NCBI GenBank assembly: GCA_021812735.1 | Contig: JAKAMV010000145.1 | Location: 1-14,649 of the forward strand | Origin: Chloroflexota bacterium | GTDB lineage: Bacteria; Chloroflexota; Limnocylindria; Limnocylindrales; CSP1-4 | Reading direction: 5' to 3' | Length of the DNA: 14,649 nucleotides | Shown: one piece after another, positions 1 to 6,323 of the stretch | Layout: each line of letters starts with the position of its first letter | Numbering within the stretch: the stretch's first letter is position 1 | Translations under genes and position numbers: made by a program | Notes under the pieces: model-generated | What the model saw: the letters and a program-made list of their open reading frames with translations, nothing else | Database searches by the model: none | What the model was told of the DNA's origin: nothing

Positions 1-552
1 CGTCCCGGCGGCGGGCGACGGGGCGGCCGCCACCAGCGCCACCTGCTCGCCGTACTCCACGCCGTCGCCCGGCTGCGGGTAGAACTCGGCGACCACGCCG
101 TCGATCGGGGCCACCACGTCGATCAGGATGCCCAGCAGGTCCACCGTCGCGATGCGGTCCCCGGCGCGCACGCTGGTGCCGACCGGGACACCGGGCCTGA
201 ACATGCCCACCGCGGGCGAGACGGCCATCTCCTGGCGGACGCCCGGCGGGTCACCGGGCGCGTCCCCGACAGGCCGCGCCGGAAGGGCCGTCCCCGGGTG
301 CGCCGCGGCACCGGACGGGGCGACGATCGGCAGGGCGGCCCGATGCGGTCGCTCGCGCCGCGGTCCGCCGCCGGACGGGCGCCGGACGCGGACGTGCCAA
401 TCGCCCTCGCGGACCTCCACCTCGCCCAGGTTGGCCGTGGACAGCCTCGCCACCAGCGCCGGGACGAGCGCGTCGGCAAGGCGGGCGATGCCGGCGTGGT
501 CGGCGGCGCGCTGGGCCGCGGTGCGATCGCCGGGGCGGTGCAGGTCGGGCAT
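1..552 (-). CDS. AccB-like biotin carboxyl carrier protein lacking the biotinyl lysine (3' partial)
   Basis: Related to the biotin carrier of acetyl-CoA carboxylase, which normally shuttles CO2 between biotin carboxylase and carboxyltransferase. The ATG at 552 lies 3 nt after the accA stop with GAGGA about 11 nt upstream; 184 residues are visible before the window edge. The N-terminus has the AccB-like segment LGEVEVREGDWHVRVRR (42-58), then a Pro/Ala/Arg-rich linker (59-105), then a biotinyl/lipoyl-type domain from about 107. The strand-turn-strand that usually reads VEAMKMMNQI reads VDLLGILIDV (137-146), so G141 replaces the biotinylated lysine. No lysine occurs anywhere in the visible protein. 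The following VVAPIDGVV and VEYGEQVALV match the end of the fold, so few residues are probably missing. Family assignment is good. The role is unclear: a structural or regulatory subunit, or a carrier that has lost its function. Confidence 0.82.
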   Translation of the reverse strand, partial: MPDLHRPGDRTAAQRAADHAGIARLADALVPALVARLSTANLGEVEVREGDWHVRVRRPSGGGPRRERPHRAALPIVAPSGAAAHPGTALPARPVGDAPGDPPGVRQEMAVSPAVGMFRPGVPVGTSVRAGDRIATVDLLGILIDVVAPIDGVVAEFYPQPGDGVEYGEQVALVAAAPSPAAGT

Positions 553-555
553 CGG

Positions 556-1584
556 CTAGACGTCCTCGCGGGCGGGGGGCTCGTCGCGCCGGCCCACCTG
601 GAGCGGCGCGGGAATGGCTCGGGAGCCGGCCTCGATGAGACCGCGCAGGCGGTCGGCGAAGCCGCCCCGGGGCGGGACGACGGGCGCCGGGCCCTCGGTC
701 ACGACCTCGGTGTAGGCGCCGAGGGAACGGTACCGGCGATAGCGCTGGTCCACCAGCAGGTCGATCGGGATGGCCGCCAGGCGGTCCAGCTCGCGCACGA
801 TGGCGGCCTTGAGCCGTCGGCCCGTCTCGTCGTGGTCGGTGTGCGCGCCGCCGTCGGGCTCGGGGATCACGTGGTCCACCACGCCGAGCGCCTGCTGCTC
901 GGCGGCGGTCATCCGCATGGCGGCGGCGGCGGTGGCCGCCTCGTCGCTGGTGCGCCACAGGATGCTCGCGCAGCCCTCGGGCGAGATGACCGAGTACACG
1001 GCGTTCTCGAGCGCGAGGACCACGTCGCCCACCGCGATCGCGAGCGCCCCGCCCGAGCCGCCCTCGCCGGTGATCACCGTCACGATGGGCGTTCGGAGCC
1101 GGGTCATGAGCCCCACGGACCGGGCGATGGCCTCGGCGATCCCCCGCTCCTCGGACTCGGGCCCCGGGTGCGCCCCGGGGACGTCCACGAAGGTCACGAC
1201 CGGCAGGCCAGAGCGCTCGGCAAGCTCCATGACCCGCATCGCCTTGCGGTAGCCCTCGGGATGGGGCATGCCGAAGCTTCGGCGGATGTTCTCCTCGGTG
1301 TCGGCGCCCTTCTGCTGGCCGACGACCGCCACCCGGTGGGAGCCGATCCGCGCGAAGCCGGCGACGATCGCCTCGTCGTCGCCGAACAGCCGGTCGCCGT
1401 GGAGCTCGATGACCTCGTCGGCCATCGCGGCCAGCAGCTCCAGGGTGCGGGGGCGCCGGAGGTTGCGTGCCAGCTGGACCCGCGCCCAGACCTCGGCCTT
1501 CTGGTCGGCTGCCGTGGGCGCGGGGGGCGCTTCGGGGACGGGCCCGGCCGGCTTGGGGCCACGGCCCAGGATGCGGTCAACCAC
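556..1584 (-). CDS. accA: Acetyl-CoA carboxylase carboxyltransferase subunit alpha
   Basis: Alpha half of the carboxyltransferase that transfers CO2 from carboxybiotin to acetyl-CoA, giving malonyl-CoA for fatty acid synthesis in the cytoplasm. The 342-aa product has VQLARNLRRPRTLELL, ELHGDRLFGDDEAIVAGFAR, GQQKGADTEENIRRSFGMPH, PGAHPGPESEERGIAEAIA and the oxyanion-hole segment GEGGSGGALAIAVGD, all diagnostic of AccA. The start is the GTG at 1584, with GGAGG six nt upstream; it overlaps the accD end by 8 nt. A frame extension further upstream lies inside accD and looks non-coding. The N-terminal helical arm before the core is shorter than in E. coli AccA. It is translationally coupled to accD and followed after 3 nt by the lysine-less accB-like gene. 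Confidence 0.96.
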   Translation of the reverse strand: MVDRILGRGPKPAGPVPEAPPAPTAADQKAEVWARVQLARNLRRPRTLELLAAMADEVIELHGDRLFGDDEAIVAGFARIGSHRVAVVGQQKGADTEENIRRSFGMPHPEGYRKAMRVMELAERSGLPVVTFVDVPGAHPGPESEERGIAEAIARSVGLMTRLRTPIVTVITGEGGSGGALAIAVGDVVLALENAVYSVISPEGCASILWRTSDEAATAAAAMRMTAAEQQALGVVDHVIPEPDGGAHTDHDETGRRLKAAIVRELDRLAAIPIDLLVDQRYRRYRSLGAYTEVVTEGPAPVVPPRGGFADRLRGLIEAGSRAIPAPLQVGRRDEPPAREDV

Positions 1585-2428
1585 GGCCGGCCTCCGCGGC
1601 GCCGGGGGCGAGGTAGCGCAGCAGCGCGGCCAGCTCGCGGCGCAGGTCCGCGCGGGCCACCACCCGGTCCACGAACCCGTGGCGGTACAGGAACTCGGCG
1701 CGCTGGAAGCCCGGCGGCAGCTCCTGGCCAATGGTCCCGGCGCCAACGCGAGCGCCCGCGAAGCCGATCAGCGCGTTGGGCTCGGCCAGGTTCACGTCGC
1801 CCATCGCCGCGAAGCTGGCGAACACGCCGCCCGTGGTGGGGTCGCTCATCACCGAGACGTACGGCACGCCAGCGGCGCGGAGCCGCTCGAGGGCGGCCAT
1901 GGTCTTGGCCAGCTGCATGAGCGCGAGCGTGCCCTCCTGCATCCGCGCCCCGCCGGACGCCGACACGATGACCAGCGGCACGCGGGCGGCCAGGGCGCCC
2001 TCGGCGGCGCGGGCGACCTTCTCGCCCACGACCGCGCCCATCGACCCGCCCATGAACCCGAAATCCATCACCAGGATCGCGACGCGCTGCTCCTCGATCA
2101 GGCCGAAGCCCCAGACGGCGGCGTCGGCGAGGCCCGTGGCGAGGCGGGCGGCCGCGAGCCGGTCCGGGTACGGCTTCTGGTCCACGAAGCCCAGCGGGTC
2201 CTGGGACGAGAGGCCCGGGTCGCGCTCCTCGAAGGTGCCCGGGTCCAGCAGGTGCGCAAGCCGCTCGGCCGACGAGACCCGGAAGTGGTGGCCGCACGAC
2301 GGGCACACGCGAAGCGACTTCTCGAGCGCCTTGTTGAACAGCTGCTCCGAGCAGGACGGACAGCGCGTCCAGAGCTTCTCCGGGAAGGTGTCGCGGCGCG
2401 GCCGGAAGCCGGGGAACTTGACGGGCAT
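1577..2428 (-). CDS. accD: Acetyl-CoA carboxylase carboxyltransferase subunit beta
   Basis: Beta half of the carboxyltransferase, partner of AccA. The 283-aa protein begins MPVKFPGFRPRRDTFPEKLW and carries the AccD zinc ribbon C23-P-S-C26 ... C42-P-S-C45 with 15 residues between the pairs. The crotonase-type core follows, with MDFGFMGGSMGAVVGEK, SASGGARMQEGTLALMQ, MSDPTTGGVFASFA and a C-terminal LPPGFQRAEFLYRHGFVDRV. The ATG at 2428 shares one base with the stop of the upstream gene (TGATG) and has a G-rich stretch upstream. That start places the zinc ribbon where it belongs; the longer open frame upstream lies inside the preceding gene. The gene order accD-accA-accB-like gives a compact carboxyltransferase block. 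No accC is visible in the window. Confidence 0.96.
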   Translation of the reverse strand: MPVKFPGFRPRRDTFPEKLWTRCPSCSEQLFNKALEKSLRVCPSCGHHFRVSSAERLAHLLDPGTFEERDPGLSSQDPLGFVDQKPYPDRLAAARLATGLADAAVWGFGLIEEQRVAILVMDFGFMGGSMGAVVGEKVARAAEGALAARVPLVIVSASGGARMQEGTLALMQLAKTMAALERLRAAGVPYVSVMSDPTTGGVFASFAAMGDVNLAEPNALIGFAGARVGAGTIGQELPPGFQRAEFLYRHGFVDRVVARADLRRELAALLRYLAPGAAEAGRG

Positions 2429-3030
2429 CAGGCAGTCCCCCCGTGGATGCCGGTGGCCAGGTCGGCAAGCTCGGCGAGGCGCCGGGCGCTGCTCTCGTGC
2501 GCGGCTCGCGGGAGCCCGGGCCCGCCGGGCCGCGCGGCGCGCCAGGCCACCCACGCCACTCCCACGAGCGACAGGGCGGCCGACGTGATGGCGCCGCCGA
2601 CAAGCAGCGGGCGGGCGGGCGAGCGGGCGCCCGCGGCGCGGGCCACGGCCTCCTCGTCCGAGGGGTCCAGCCGCCCGTCGAGCACGGCCGCCAGCAGCGG
2701 GTCGCCGGACGGCGCCGAGAGCATGGCGCCGGGGAACGGGATCAGGTCCCCGTGGCGCACCCCGGGCCCGGCGACGGCGTGGGCGACGTCGCCAGCGGCC
2801 AGCTCGGCCAGGCGGGCGGCGAGGCGCTCCTCGAACCGGAACGAGGGATGGACGCGCACCAGGGAGGCCCGCAGCACGGCGGTGGCGCGACGCAGGTCCG
2901 CGCCGGCGGCGGGGTCGGGCGCGCCGTCCGGGGGCCGACGGTCCGCCGAGGCCAACAGGGCGTCGAGGTACTGGTCGGTGACGAGCGCGTCAACGGCGTC
3001 GCCGCCCGGCGGGGGAAACCGGGGCGGCAT
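2428..3030 (-). CDS. Membrane-anchored hypothetical protein, putative anti-sigma factor
   Basis: A 200-aa protein I do not recognise by sequence. It has a long N-terminal part (1-140), likely cytoplasmic, with a helical charged segment RFEERLAARLAELAAGDVA near 65-83. One hydrophobic stretch, LLVGGAITSAALSLVGVAWV (142-161), looks like a single transmembrane helix, followed by a short Ala/Arg-rich tail. It has no cysteine, so it is not a zinc-binding anti-sigma of the ZAS type. The ATG at 3030 overlaps the sigma-factor stop by one base, so the two are almost certainly co-translated; a GTG one codon earlier is possible. Position directly after an ECF sigma gene plus a single membrane anchor suggest an anti-sigma or membrane sensor. 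That role is inferred from context only. It overlaps accD by one base. Confidence 0.72.
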   Translation of the reverse strand: MPPRFPPPGGDAVDALVTDQYLDALLASADRRPPDGAPDPAAGADLRRATAVLRASLVRVHPSFRFEERLAARLAELAAGDVAHAVAGPGVRHGDLIPFPGAMLSAPSGDPLLAAVLDGRLDPSDEEAVARAAGARSPARPLLVGGAITSAALSLVGVAWVAWRAARPGGPGLPRAAHESSARRLAELADLATGIHGGTA

Positions 3031-3671
3031 CACCGGACCGGCCCGCGGTCGCGGCCCAGCTCGCGGGCGACGGCCCCCAGCGCCCGGTGGATCAGCACCC
3101 GGACAGCGCCCTCCGACCGGCCCAGCACGCCGGCGATCTCGGCCGTCGTCATCTCGTCCACGAAGCGGAGCAGGAGCGCCCGACGCCGGTCGTCCGGCAG
3201 GTCGCGCACGGCGCGCAGGGCGGTCGCCGCCTCGTCGCGAGAGACCAGGTCGCCCTCCAGGTCCACGCCGTCGGCGATCGCGAACCCGGCACCCAGGGCC
3301 ACGTCCAGCGACGCGGCGGGCTTGCGCCGGCGGGCGCGCCGCTCGTTCGCCACCACGTTGCGCGCAATCCGGAACAGCCAGACGCGGAAGGTGCTCGCAT
3401 CGGGCCCGTCCTCCGGGCGCGCCAGCTCGCGGAAGCGCGGCAGCGCGGCCAGCGCCCGCAGGAAGGTGCGCTCGGTCGCGTCCTCGGCCGCGTGGTGGTC
3501 GGCGAGCTCGTAGAGGGCGTAGGCGTACACCTGGGCGAGATACTTCCGGTACAGCGCGTCGAACTGGGACAGGTCGCGGCGTGCCGCCTCGACGAGGTGC
3601 CGGTCGCGGTCGAGCGCGACGACGACGCGGGGCTTCGCCGGCTCAGCCGTTCCAAACCCCGGGCGGCCCAT
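3030..3671 (-). CDS. ECF-like sigma-70 family RNA polymerase sigma factor
   Basis: A 213-aa two-domain sigma factor. Sigma region 2 spans about 35-112, with FDALYRKYLAQVYAYALYEL, the DATERTFLRALAALPRF segment and the end WLFRIARNVVANERRARRRK. A linker of about 35 residues follows. Region 4 (about 150-203) has LPDDRRRALLLRFVDEMTT, then AEIAGVLGRSEGAVRVLIHRAL, a helix-turn-helix that reads the -35 element. Regions 1 and 3 are absent, as in ECF factors. The ATG at 3671 is 4 nt after the birA stop with a GGGGGTG stretch about 8 nt upstream; the longer open frame lies inside birA. It overlaps the downstream putative anti-sigma by TGATG. Its regulon is unknown. It may control the acc operon it sits in, but no matching promoter can be proven here. 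Confidence 0.9.
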   Translation of the reverse strand: MGRPGFGTAEPAKPRVVVALDRDRHLVEAARRDLSQFDALYRKYLAQVYAYALYELADHHAAEDATERTFLRALAALPRFRELARPEDGPDASTFRVWLFRIARNVVANERRARRRKPAASLDVALGAGFAIADGVDLEGDLVSRDEAATALRAVRDLPDDRRRALLLRFVDEMTTAEIAGVLGRSEGAVRVLIHRALGAVARELGRDRGPVR

Positions 3672-3675
3672 CGCG

Positions 3676-4557
3676 TTACACCCCCACCGCGAGCCGGGCG
3701 TGAACCACCTCGCCGGCATGGACCAGCCGCATCTCCCCGCCGGCGGCCGGGGTGACGACCAGCGCGCCCGTGGCGCCGTCCACGCCCTCGACAAGCAGCT
3801 CGTCGCCACCGGCGGGAGCGTAGCCGTCGAGGCGGACCAGGCGCCCCGTGAGCGTCTGCCTCGCCGCCCACGTGGCGAGGTCGAAGTACCCGGCACGCAG
3901 CGCCTCGAGCCGGGCCTCGAGATAGCCGAGGAACGCCTCGAGCACCGCCTCGCGGTCGATCGGGCGGCCGCCGGACGCCTCGCGCAGGCTGGTCATCGTG
4001 GGGGCGAGCTCGGCCGGGAAGTCGGCCGCGGCCCAGTCCGCGTTCACGCCGATCCCCACCACCGCCTGCGGGTCATCCGTCCCCAGGCCGCGGCTCTCCC
4101 CGAGCACGCCGGCCACCTTGCGGAGCTCGAGCGGCGCGGCCAGGCGCGCCGCCGCGGCAGCCCCCGACACGACCCCGGCCAGCAGCGCGTTCGGCCCGGC
4201 CGTCTCGACCACCAGGTCATTCGGCCACTTGAGCCGGATCGCGCCGACGGGCAGGCCCGCGACCTCCTCGGCCGCGTCGCACATCGCGAGCGACACCGTG
4301 GCCCCGAGGCGCCAGACGCGCTCGGGCGCGAGCCACGACGGACGGAATCCGCACGAGAGCAGCAGCGCCGCGCCGGGCGGCGCCGTCCAGACGCGCCCGC
4401 CCCGGCCGCGTCCCGCGGTCTGCTCGTCGGCGACGGCCACGCACACCTCCGGCTGGCCGCCGGCCAGCCAGTCGCGAACGGCGTCGTTGGTGGACCCGAC
4501 CGCGCCGAAGCGCTCGAGCCTGCTGATCGCGCCGCTCGGCGAGCCGCTCCCCGTCAC
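3676..4557 (-). CDS. birA: Biotin--[acetyl-CoA-carboxylase] ligase (class I, no DNA-binding domain)
   Basis: Makes biotinyl-5'-AMP and attaches biotin to a carrier lysine. The 293-aa protein starts directly in the catalytic domain (no HTH repressor domain): GSTNDAVRDWL (21-31), the adenylate-binding loop GRGRGGRVW (49-57), RLKWPNDLVV (108-117), KVAGVLGES (147-155), VGIGVN (167-172), and a small SH3-like C-terminal domain from about 237. Between KWPNDLVV and KVAG there are about 29 extra residues (118-146, Ala/Gly/Leu-rich), where most ligases have a short turn. The GTG at 4557 follows the lysC stop by 4 nt. The gene sits in line with accD/accA, yet the accB-like product of the same train has no target lysine, so its real substrate must be encoded elsewhere. 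Confidence 0.93.
   Translation of the reverse strand: MTGSGSPSGAISRLERFGAVGSTNDAVRDWLAGGQPEVCVAVADEQTAGRGRGGRVWTAPPGAALLLSCGFRPSWLAPERVWRLGATVSLAMCDAAEEVAGLPVGAIRLKWPNDLVVETAGPNALLAGVVSGAAAAARLAAPLELRKVAGVLGESRGLGTDDPQAVVGIGVNADWAAADFPAELAPTMTSLREASGGRPIDREAVLEAFLGYLEARLEALRAGYFDLATWAARQTLTGRLVRLDGYAPAGGDELLVEGVDGATGALVVTPAAGGEMRLVHAGEVVHARLAVGV
4120..4206 (-). other. In-frame insertion in BirA between KWPND strand and KVAG strand
   Basis: Codons 118-146 of the biotin ligase encode an Ala/Gly/Leu-rich stretch that separates two normally adjacent motifs. The reading frame stays open and both flanking motifs are intact, so it is a natural insertion rather than a frameshift. Judged by eye against remembered BirA sequences. 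Confidence 0.6.
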
Positions 4558-4561
4558 CGGG

Positions 4562-5071
4562 TCAGCCGGCCGCGGCCGCCTCGACGGCCTCGGGCTGCTC
4601 GAGCGCGAACGCGGCGTGGAGCGCCCGGACGGCCTCCTCCACGCGGTCCTCGGCGATGAGCGTGGTGATCCGGATCTCGGAGGTGGAGATCATCTCGATG
4701 TTGATCCCCACGCTGGCCAGCGTGCCGAACATGCGGGCCGCATAGCCGGGCGCGTTCTGGATGCCGGCGCCGATGATCGAGACCTTGGCGACCGAGCTGT
4801 CGGTGGTCATGTCGGAGAAGCCAAGCTCGCGGACGATCGGCTCTAGGATCCGCTTGGCCTTGGCCAGCTCGACCCGGGGGATCGTGAACGAGATGTCCGT
4901 GGTGCCGCCGTGGCCCACGTTCTGGACGATGACGTCAACGACCACGCCGGCGTCCGCCAGCGGGCCGAACACACCCTGGGCGACGCCCGGCTTGTCGGGC
5001 ACGCCGACGAGCGTGATCTTGGCGACGTTCCGGTCATGGGCGAGCCCCCGGACCTTGTTCCGCTGCTCCAC
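4562..5071 (-). CDS. Candidate internal-start beta subunit of aspartate kinase
   Basis: Within lysC, a GTG at 5071-5069 (codon 252) is in frame and is preceded by a perfect AAGGAGG (5080-5086) at 8 nt spacing. Translation from here gives 169 aa, starting VEQRNKVRGLAHDRNVAKIT and comprising both ACT domains. In Bacillus subtilis AKII and Corynebacterium glutamicum LysC, a beta subunit of similar size is made from an internal start at the same place in the protein. The layout agrees with that family pattern. Whether it is used here is inferred from the sequence. Confidence 0.62.
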   Translation of the reverse strand: MEQRNKVRGLAHDRNVAKITLVGVPDKPGVAQGVFGPLADAGVVVDVIVQNVGHGGTTDISFTIPRVELAKAKRILEPIVRELGFSDMTTDSSVAKVSIIGAGIQNAPGYAARMFGTLASVGINIEMISTSEIRITTLIAEDRVEEAVRALHAAFALEQPEAVEAAAAG

Positions 5072-5824
5072 GAGCGGGTCCTCCTTGATGAGCGTTCCCG
5101 GGGCGTCCTCGAACGAGCTGAGGACCTCGATGACCACGTCGTTGACCCAGCCCAGCTCCACGGCGCGCACCTGCATCACCTGGGCGCCCTGGTGAGCGAG
5201 CTCCATCATCTCCTCGTAGCCGATGACGGGCAGCTGGCGAGCGTCGGGGGCAATCCGCGGGTCCGCGGTGTAGACGCCCTTGACGTCGGTGAAGATCTGG
5301 CAGCGGTCTGCCTCCAGGGCGGCCGCGAGCGCGACGGCGGTGGTGTCGCTGCCGCCGCGGCCGAGCGTGGTGGTCTCCGCGAGCTCGAGCGCCTTGGCGC
5401 TCTGGCCCTGGAACCCGGCCACGATGACCACCTTGCCGGCGTCGAGCTCGGCCCGGATCCGCGCGGGGGCAACCCCGGCGATCCGCGCCTTGCCGTATGT
5501 GCCGTCGGTGGTGATGCCGGCCTGGGCGCCGGTGAGGCTGATCGCCGGCACGCTCAGCGCGTGGAGGGCCATCGAGACGAGCGTGGAGCTCTGCTGCTCG
5601 CCGGTCGCGAGCAGGACGTCGAGCTCGCGGGTGTCGGGATCGTCGGTGATGGCCGCGGCCAGGGCCAGGAGCTCGTCCGTGGTGTCGCCCATCGCGGACA
5701 CCACGACCACCAGGTTGGACCCGGCCGCGCGCTCGCGGGCGATCCGTCGGGCGACGCGCTTGATGCGCTCTGCCCCGGCGACCGACGAGCCGCCGAACTT
5801 CATGACGACAAGGGGAGTGGACAT
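4562..5824 (-). CDS. lysC: Aspartate kinase with two C-terminal ACT domains
   Basis: Phosphorylates L-aspartate, the first step toward lysine, threonine, methionine and isoleucine. The 420-aa protein shows the kinase signature VVMKFGGSSVAGAERI (6-21), TGEQQSSTLVSMAL (74-87), GFQGQ (137-141), TTTLGRGGSDTTAVALAAAL (151-170) and FTDVKGVYTADPR (178-190). Two ACT domains follow (about 265-340 and 345-408), the usual site of feedback inhibition. Length and layout match Gram-positive-type monofunctional aspartokinases that form alpha/beta assemblies, and an internal start site is present. The ATG at 5824 has no Shine-Dalgarno, but TAGAAT lies 9 nt upstream, suggesting a leaderless or nearly leaderless message. 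It heads the gene train that continues with birA. hom and thrB, further along the same pathway, lie on the same strand at 10221-12337. Confidence 0.97.
   Translation of the reverse strand: MSTPLVVMKFGGSSVAGAERIKRVARRIARERAAGSNLVVVVSAMGDTTDELLALAAAITDDPDTRELDVLLATGEQQSSTLVSMALHALSVPAISLTGAQAGITTDGTYGKARIAGVAPARIRAELDAGKVVIVAGFQGQSAKALELAETTTLGRGGSDTTAVALAAALEADRCQIFTDVKGVYTADPRIAPDARQLPVIGYEEMMELAHQGAQVMQVRAVELGWVNDVVIEVLSSFEDAPGTLIKEDPLVEQRNKVRGLAHDRNVAKITLVGVPDKPGVAQGVFGPLADAGVVVDVIVQNVGHGGTTDISFTIPRVELAKAKRILEPIVRELGFSDMTTDSSVAKVSIIGAGIQNAPGYAARMFGTLASVGINIEMISTSEIRITTLIAEDRVEEAVRALHAAFALEQPEAVEAAAAG
5069..5086 (-). promoter_or_regulatory. Internal Shine-Dalgarno and GTG start inside lysC
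   Basis: The minus strand reads AAGGAGG, eight bases, then GTG in the lysC frame. It is stronger than the ribosome site of lysC itself, which has none. The lysine-glutamate-aspartate codons here would encode the peptide anyway, so chance cannot be excluded. Confidence 0.6.
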
Positions 5825-5833
5825 CGTGCGGCA

Positions 5834-5839
5834 ATTCTA
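5834..5839 (-). promoter_or_regulatory. -10-like element of lysC (TAGAAT)
   Basis: TAGAAT on the minus strand ends 9 nt before the lysC ATG, in otherwise extremely GC-rich DNA. No convincing -35 hexamer is visible, and there is no Shine-Dalgarno between it and the start. The spacing fits a leaderless or 2-3 nt leader transcript. Confidence 0.45.
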
Positions 5840-5911
5840 GCGGCCCGCTGCCCGGAGCCCGGCGTTGCGGTTCGGTTGCGGCGGTCGGGTCTCGTCCCGG
5901 CGGCGCTCGGG

Positions 5912-5935
5912 GCGGCGGCGCGGCGGCGCGGCAGC
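5912..5935 (+). repeat. Short GC tandem repeat, 8-bp unit x 3
   Basis: GCGGCGGC occurs three times head to tail, the last copy with one mismatch (GCGGCAGC). It lies in the lysC upstream spacer and is flanked by CGGGGCG (5908-5914) and its complement CGCCCCG (5938-5944). It may be simple GC-rich slippage. Confidence 0.4.
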
Positions 5936-6277
5936 GGCGCCCCGCCCTGGTCTGGGCCGCGCGCCCCGCGGCGGCCGGGCCCAACCCGCTGGGCACACAT
6001 CCCGCGGCAGGGTGGGCGACCTGCAACCCGCCAGGCAACGCCGCGACGCTTGCGCGGGGTCGTGGCCACGGCCGACGGGCCGCTCGGCGCCTGCCGCGCA
6101 ACGAGGCGACGCCCGGCGCGCGACGTGTGTGCGCGTGGGGTTGCGCCGATCGGGCGCGGGCATGGGTCGCGTCCCCAGGCCGGGGGGCTCCCGCTGACCG
6201 GCTGACTGCGGATCGGCGGGACGCGCACGGATCGTCCCGGCTCAGCGCCCGCTGACCCGCGTTTCGCCGCCCTGCGC

Positions 6278-6283
6278 CACAAT
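6278..6283 (+). promoter_or_regulatory. -10-like element of the dienelactone hydrolase gene (CACAAT)
   Basis: CACAAT lies 40 nt upstream of the ATG at 6324. A GGAGG ribosome site follows at 6312-6316, seven nt before the start. No clear -35 is visible. Confidence 0.35.
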
Positions 6284-6323
6284 CGGCGCTCGCGAACTGC
6301 GTCCCGATCCCGGAGGCCCGACC

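Larger units (their letters stand above)
5825..6323. other. Divergent intergenic region between lysC and dienelactone hydrolase
   Basis: About 500 bp without a convincing gene. Open frames run through it on both strands, but their translations are Arg/Pro/Ala-rich and resemble no family. It holds the lysC -10-like hexamer at its left end, a short GC tandem repeat at 5912-5935, three copies of GCTGAC (6193, 6201, 6251), and a -10-like hexamer and ribosome site for the rightward gene. I found no lysine-riboswitch-like structure, tRNA or terminator with a T-run. Confidence 0.6.

Noticed and set aside
298..3703. Very long open frames on the plus strand opposite accA, accD and the sigma genes (to 811 codons)
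   Set aside because: Translations are Arg/Gly/Ala/Pro-rich with no family features. They mirror well-supported minus-strand genes and arise because stop codons are rare in GC-rich DNA.
3676..4557. BirA acting as biotin repressor
   Set aside because: The protein begins directly in the catalytic domain and has no winged-helix DNA-binding domain, so a BirA operator is not expected.
6193..6256. Three GCTGAC copies as operator repeats or -35 elements
   Set aside because: Spacing is irregular (8 and 50 bp), and the nearest copy is 20-21 bp from the -10-like hexamer, too far for a standard promoter.
5825..6323. A lysine riboswitch or other leader RNA ahead of lysC
   Set aside because: The -10-like hexamer lies only 9 nt before the ATG, and the region further upstream shows no recognisable conserved junction or T-run terminator. 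A conserved-structure search could still overturn this.
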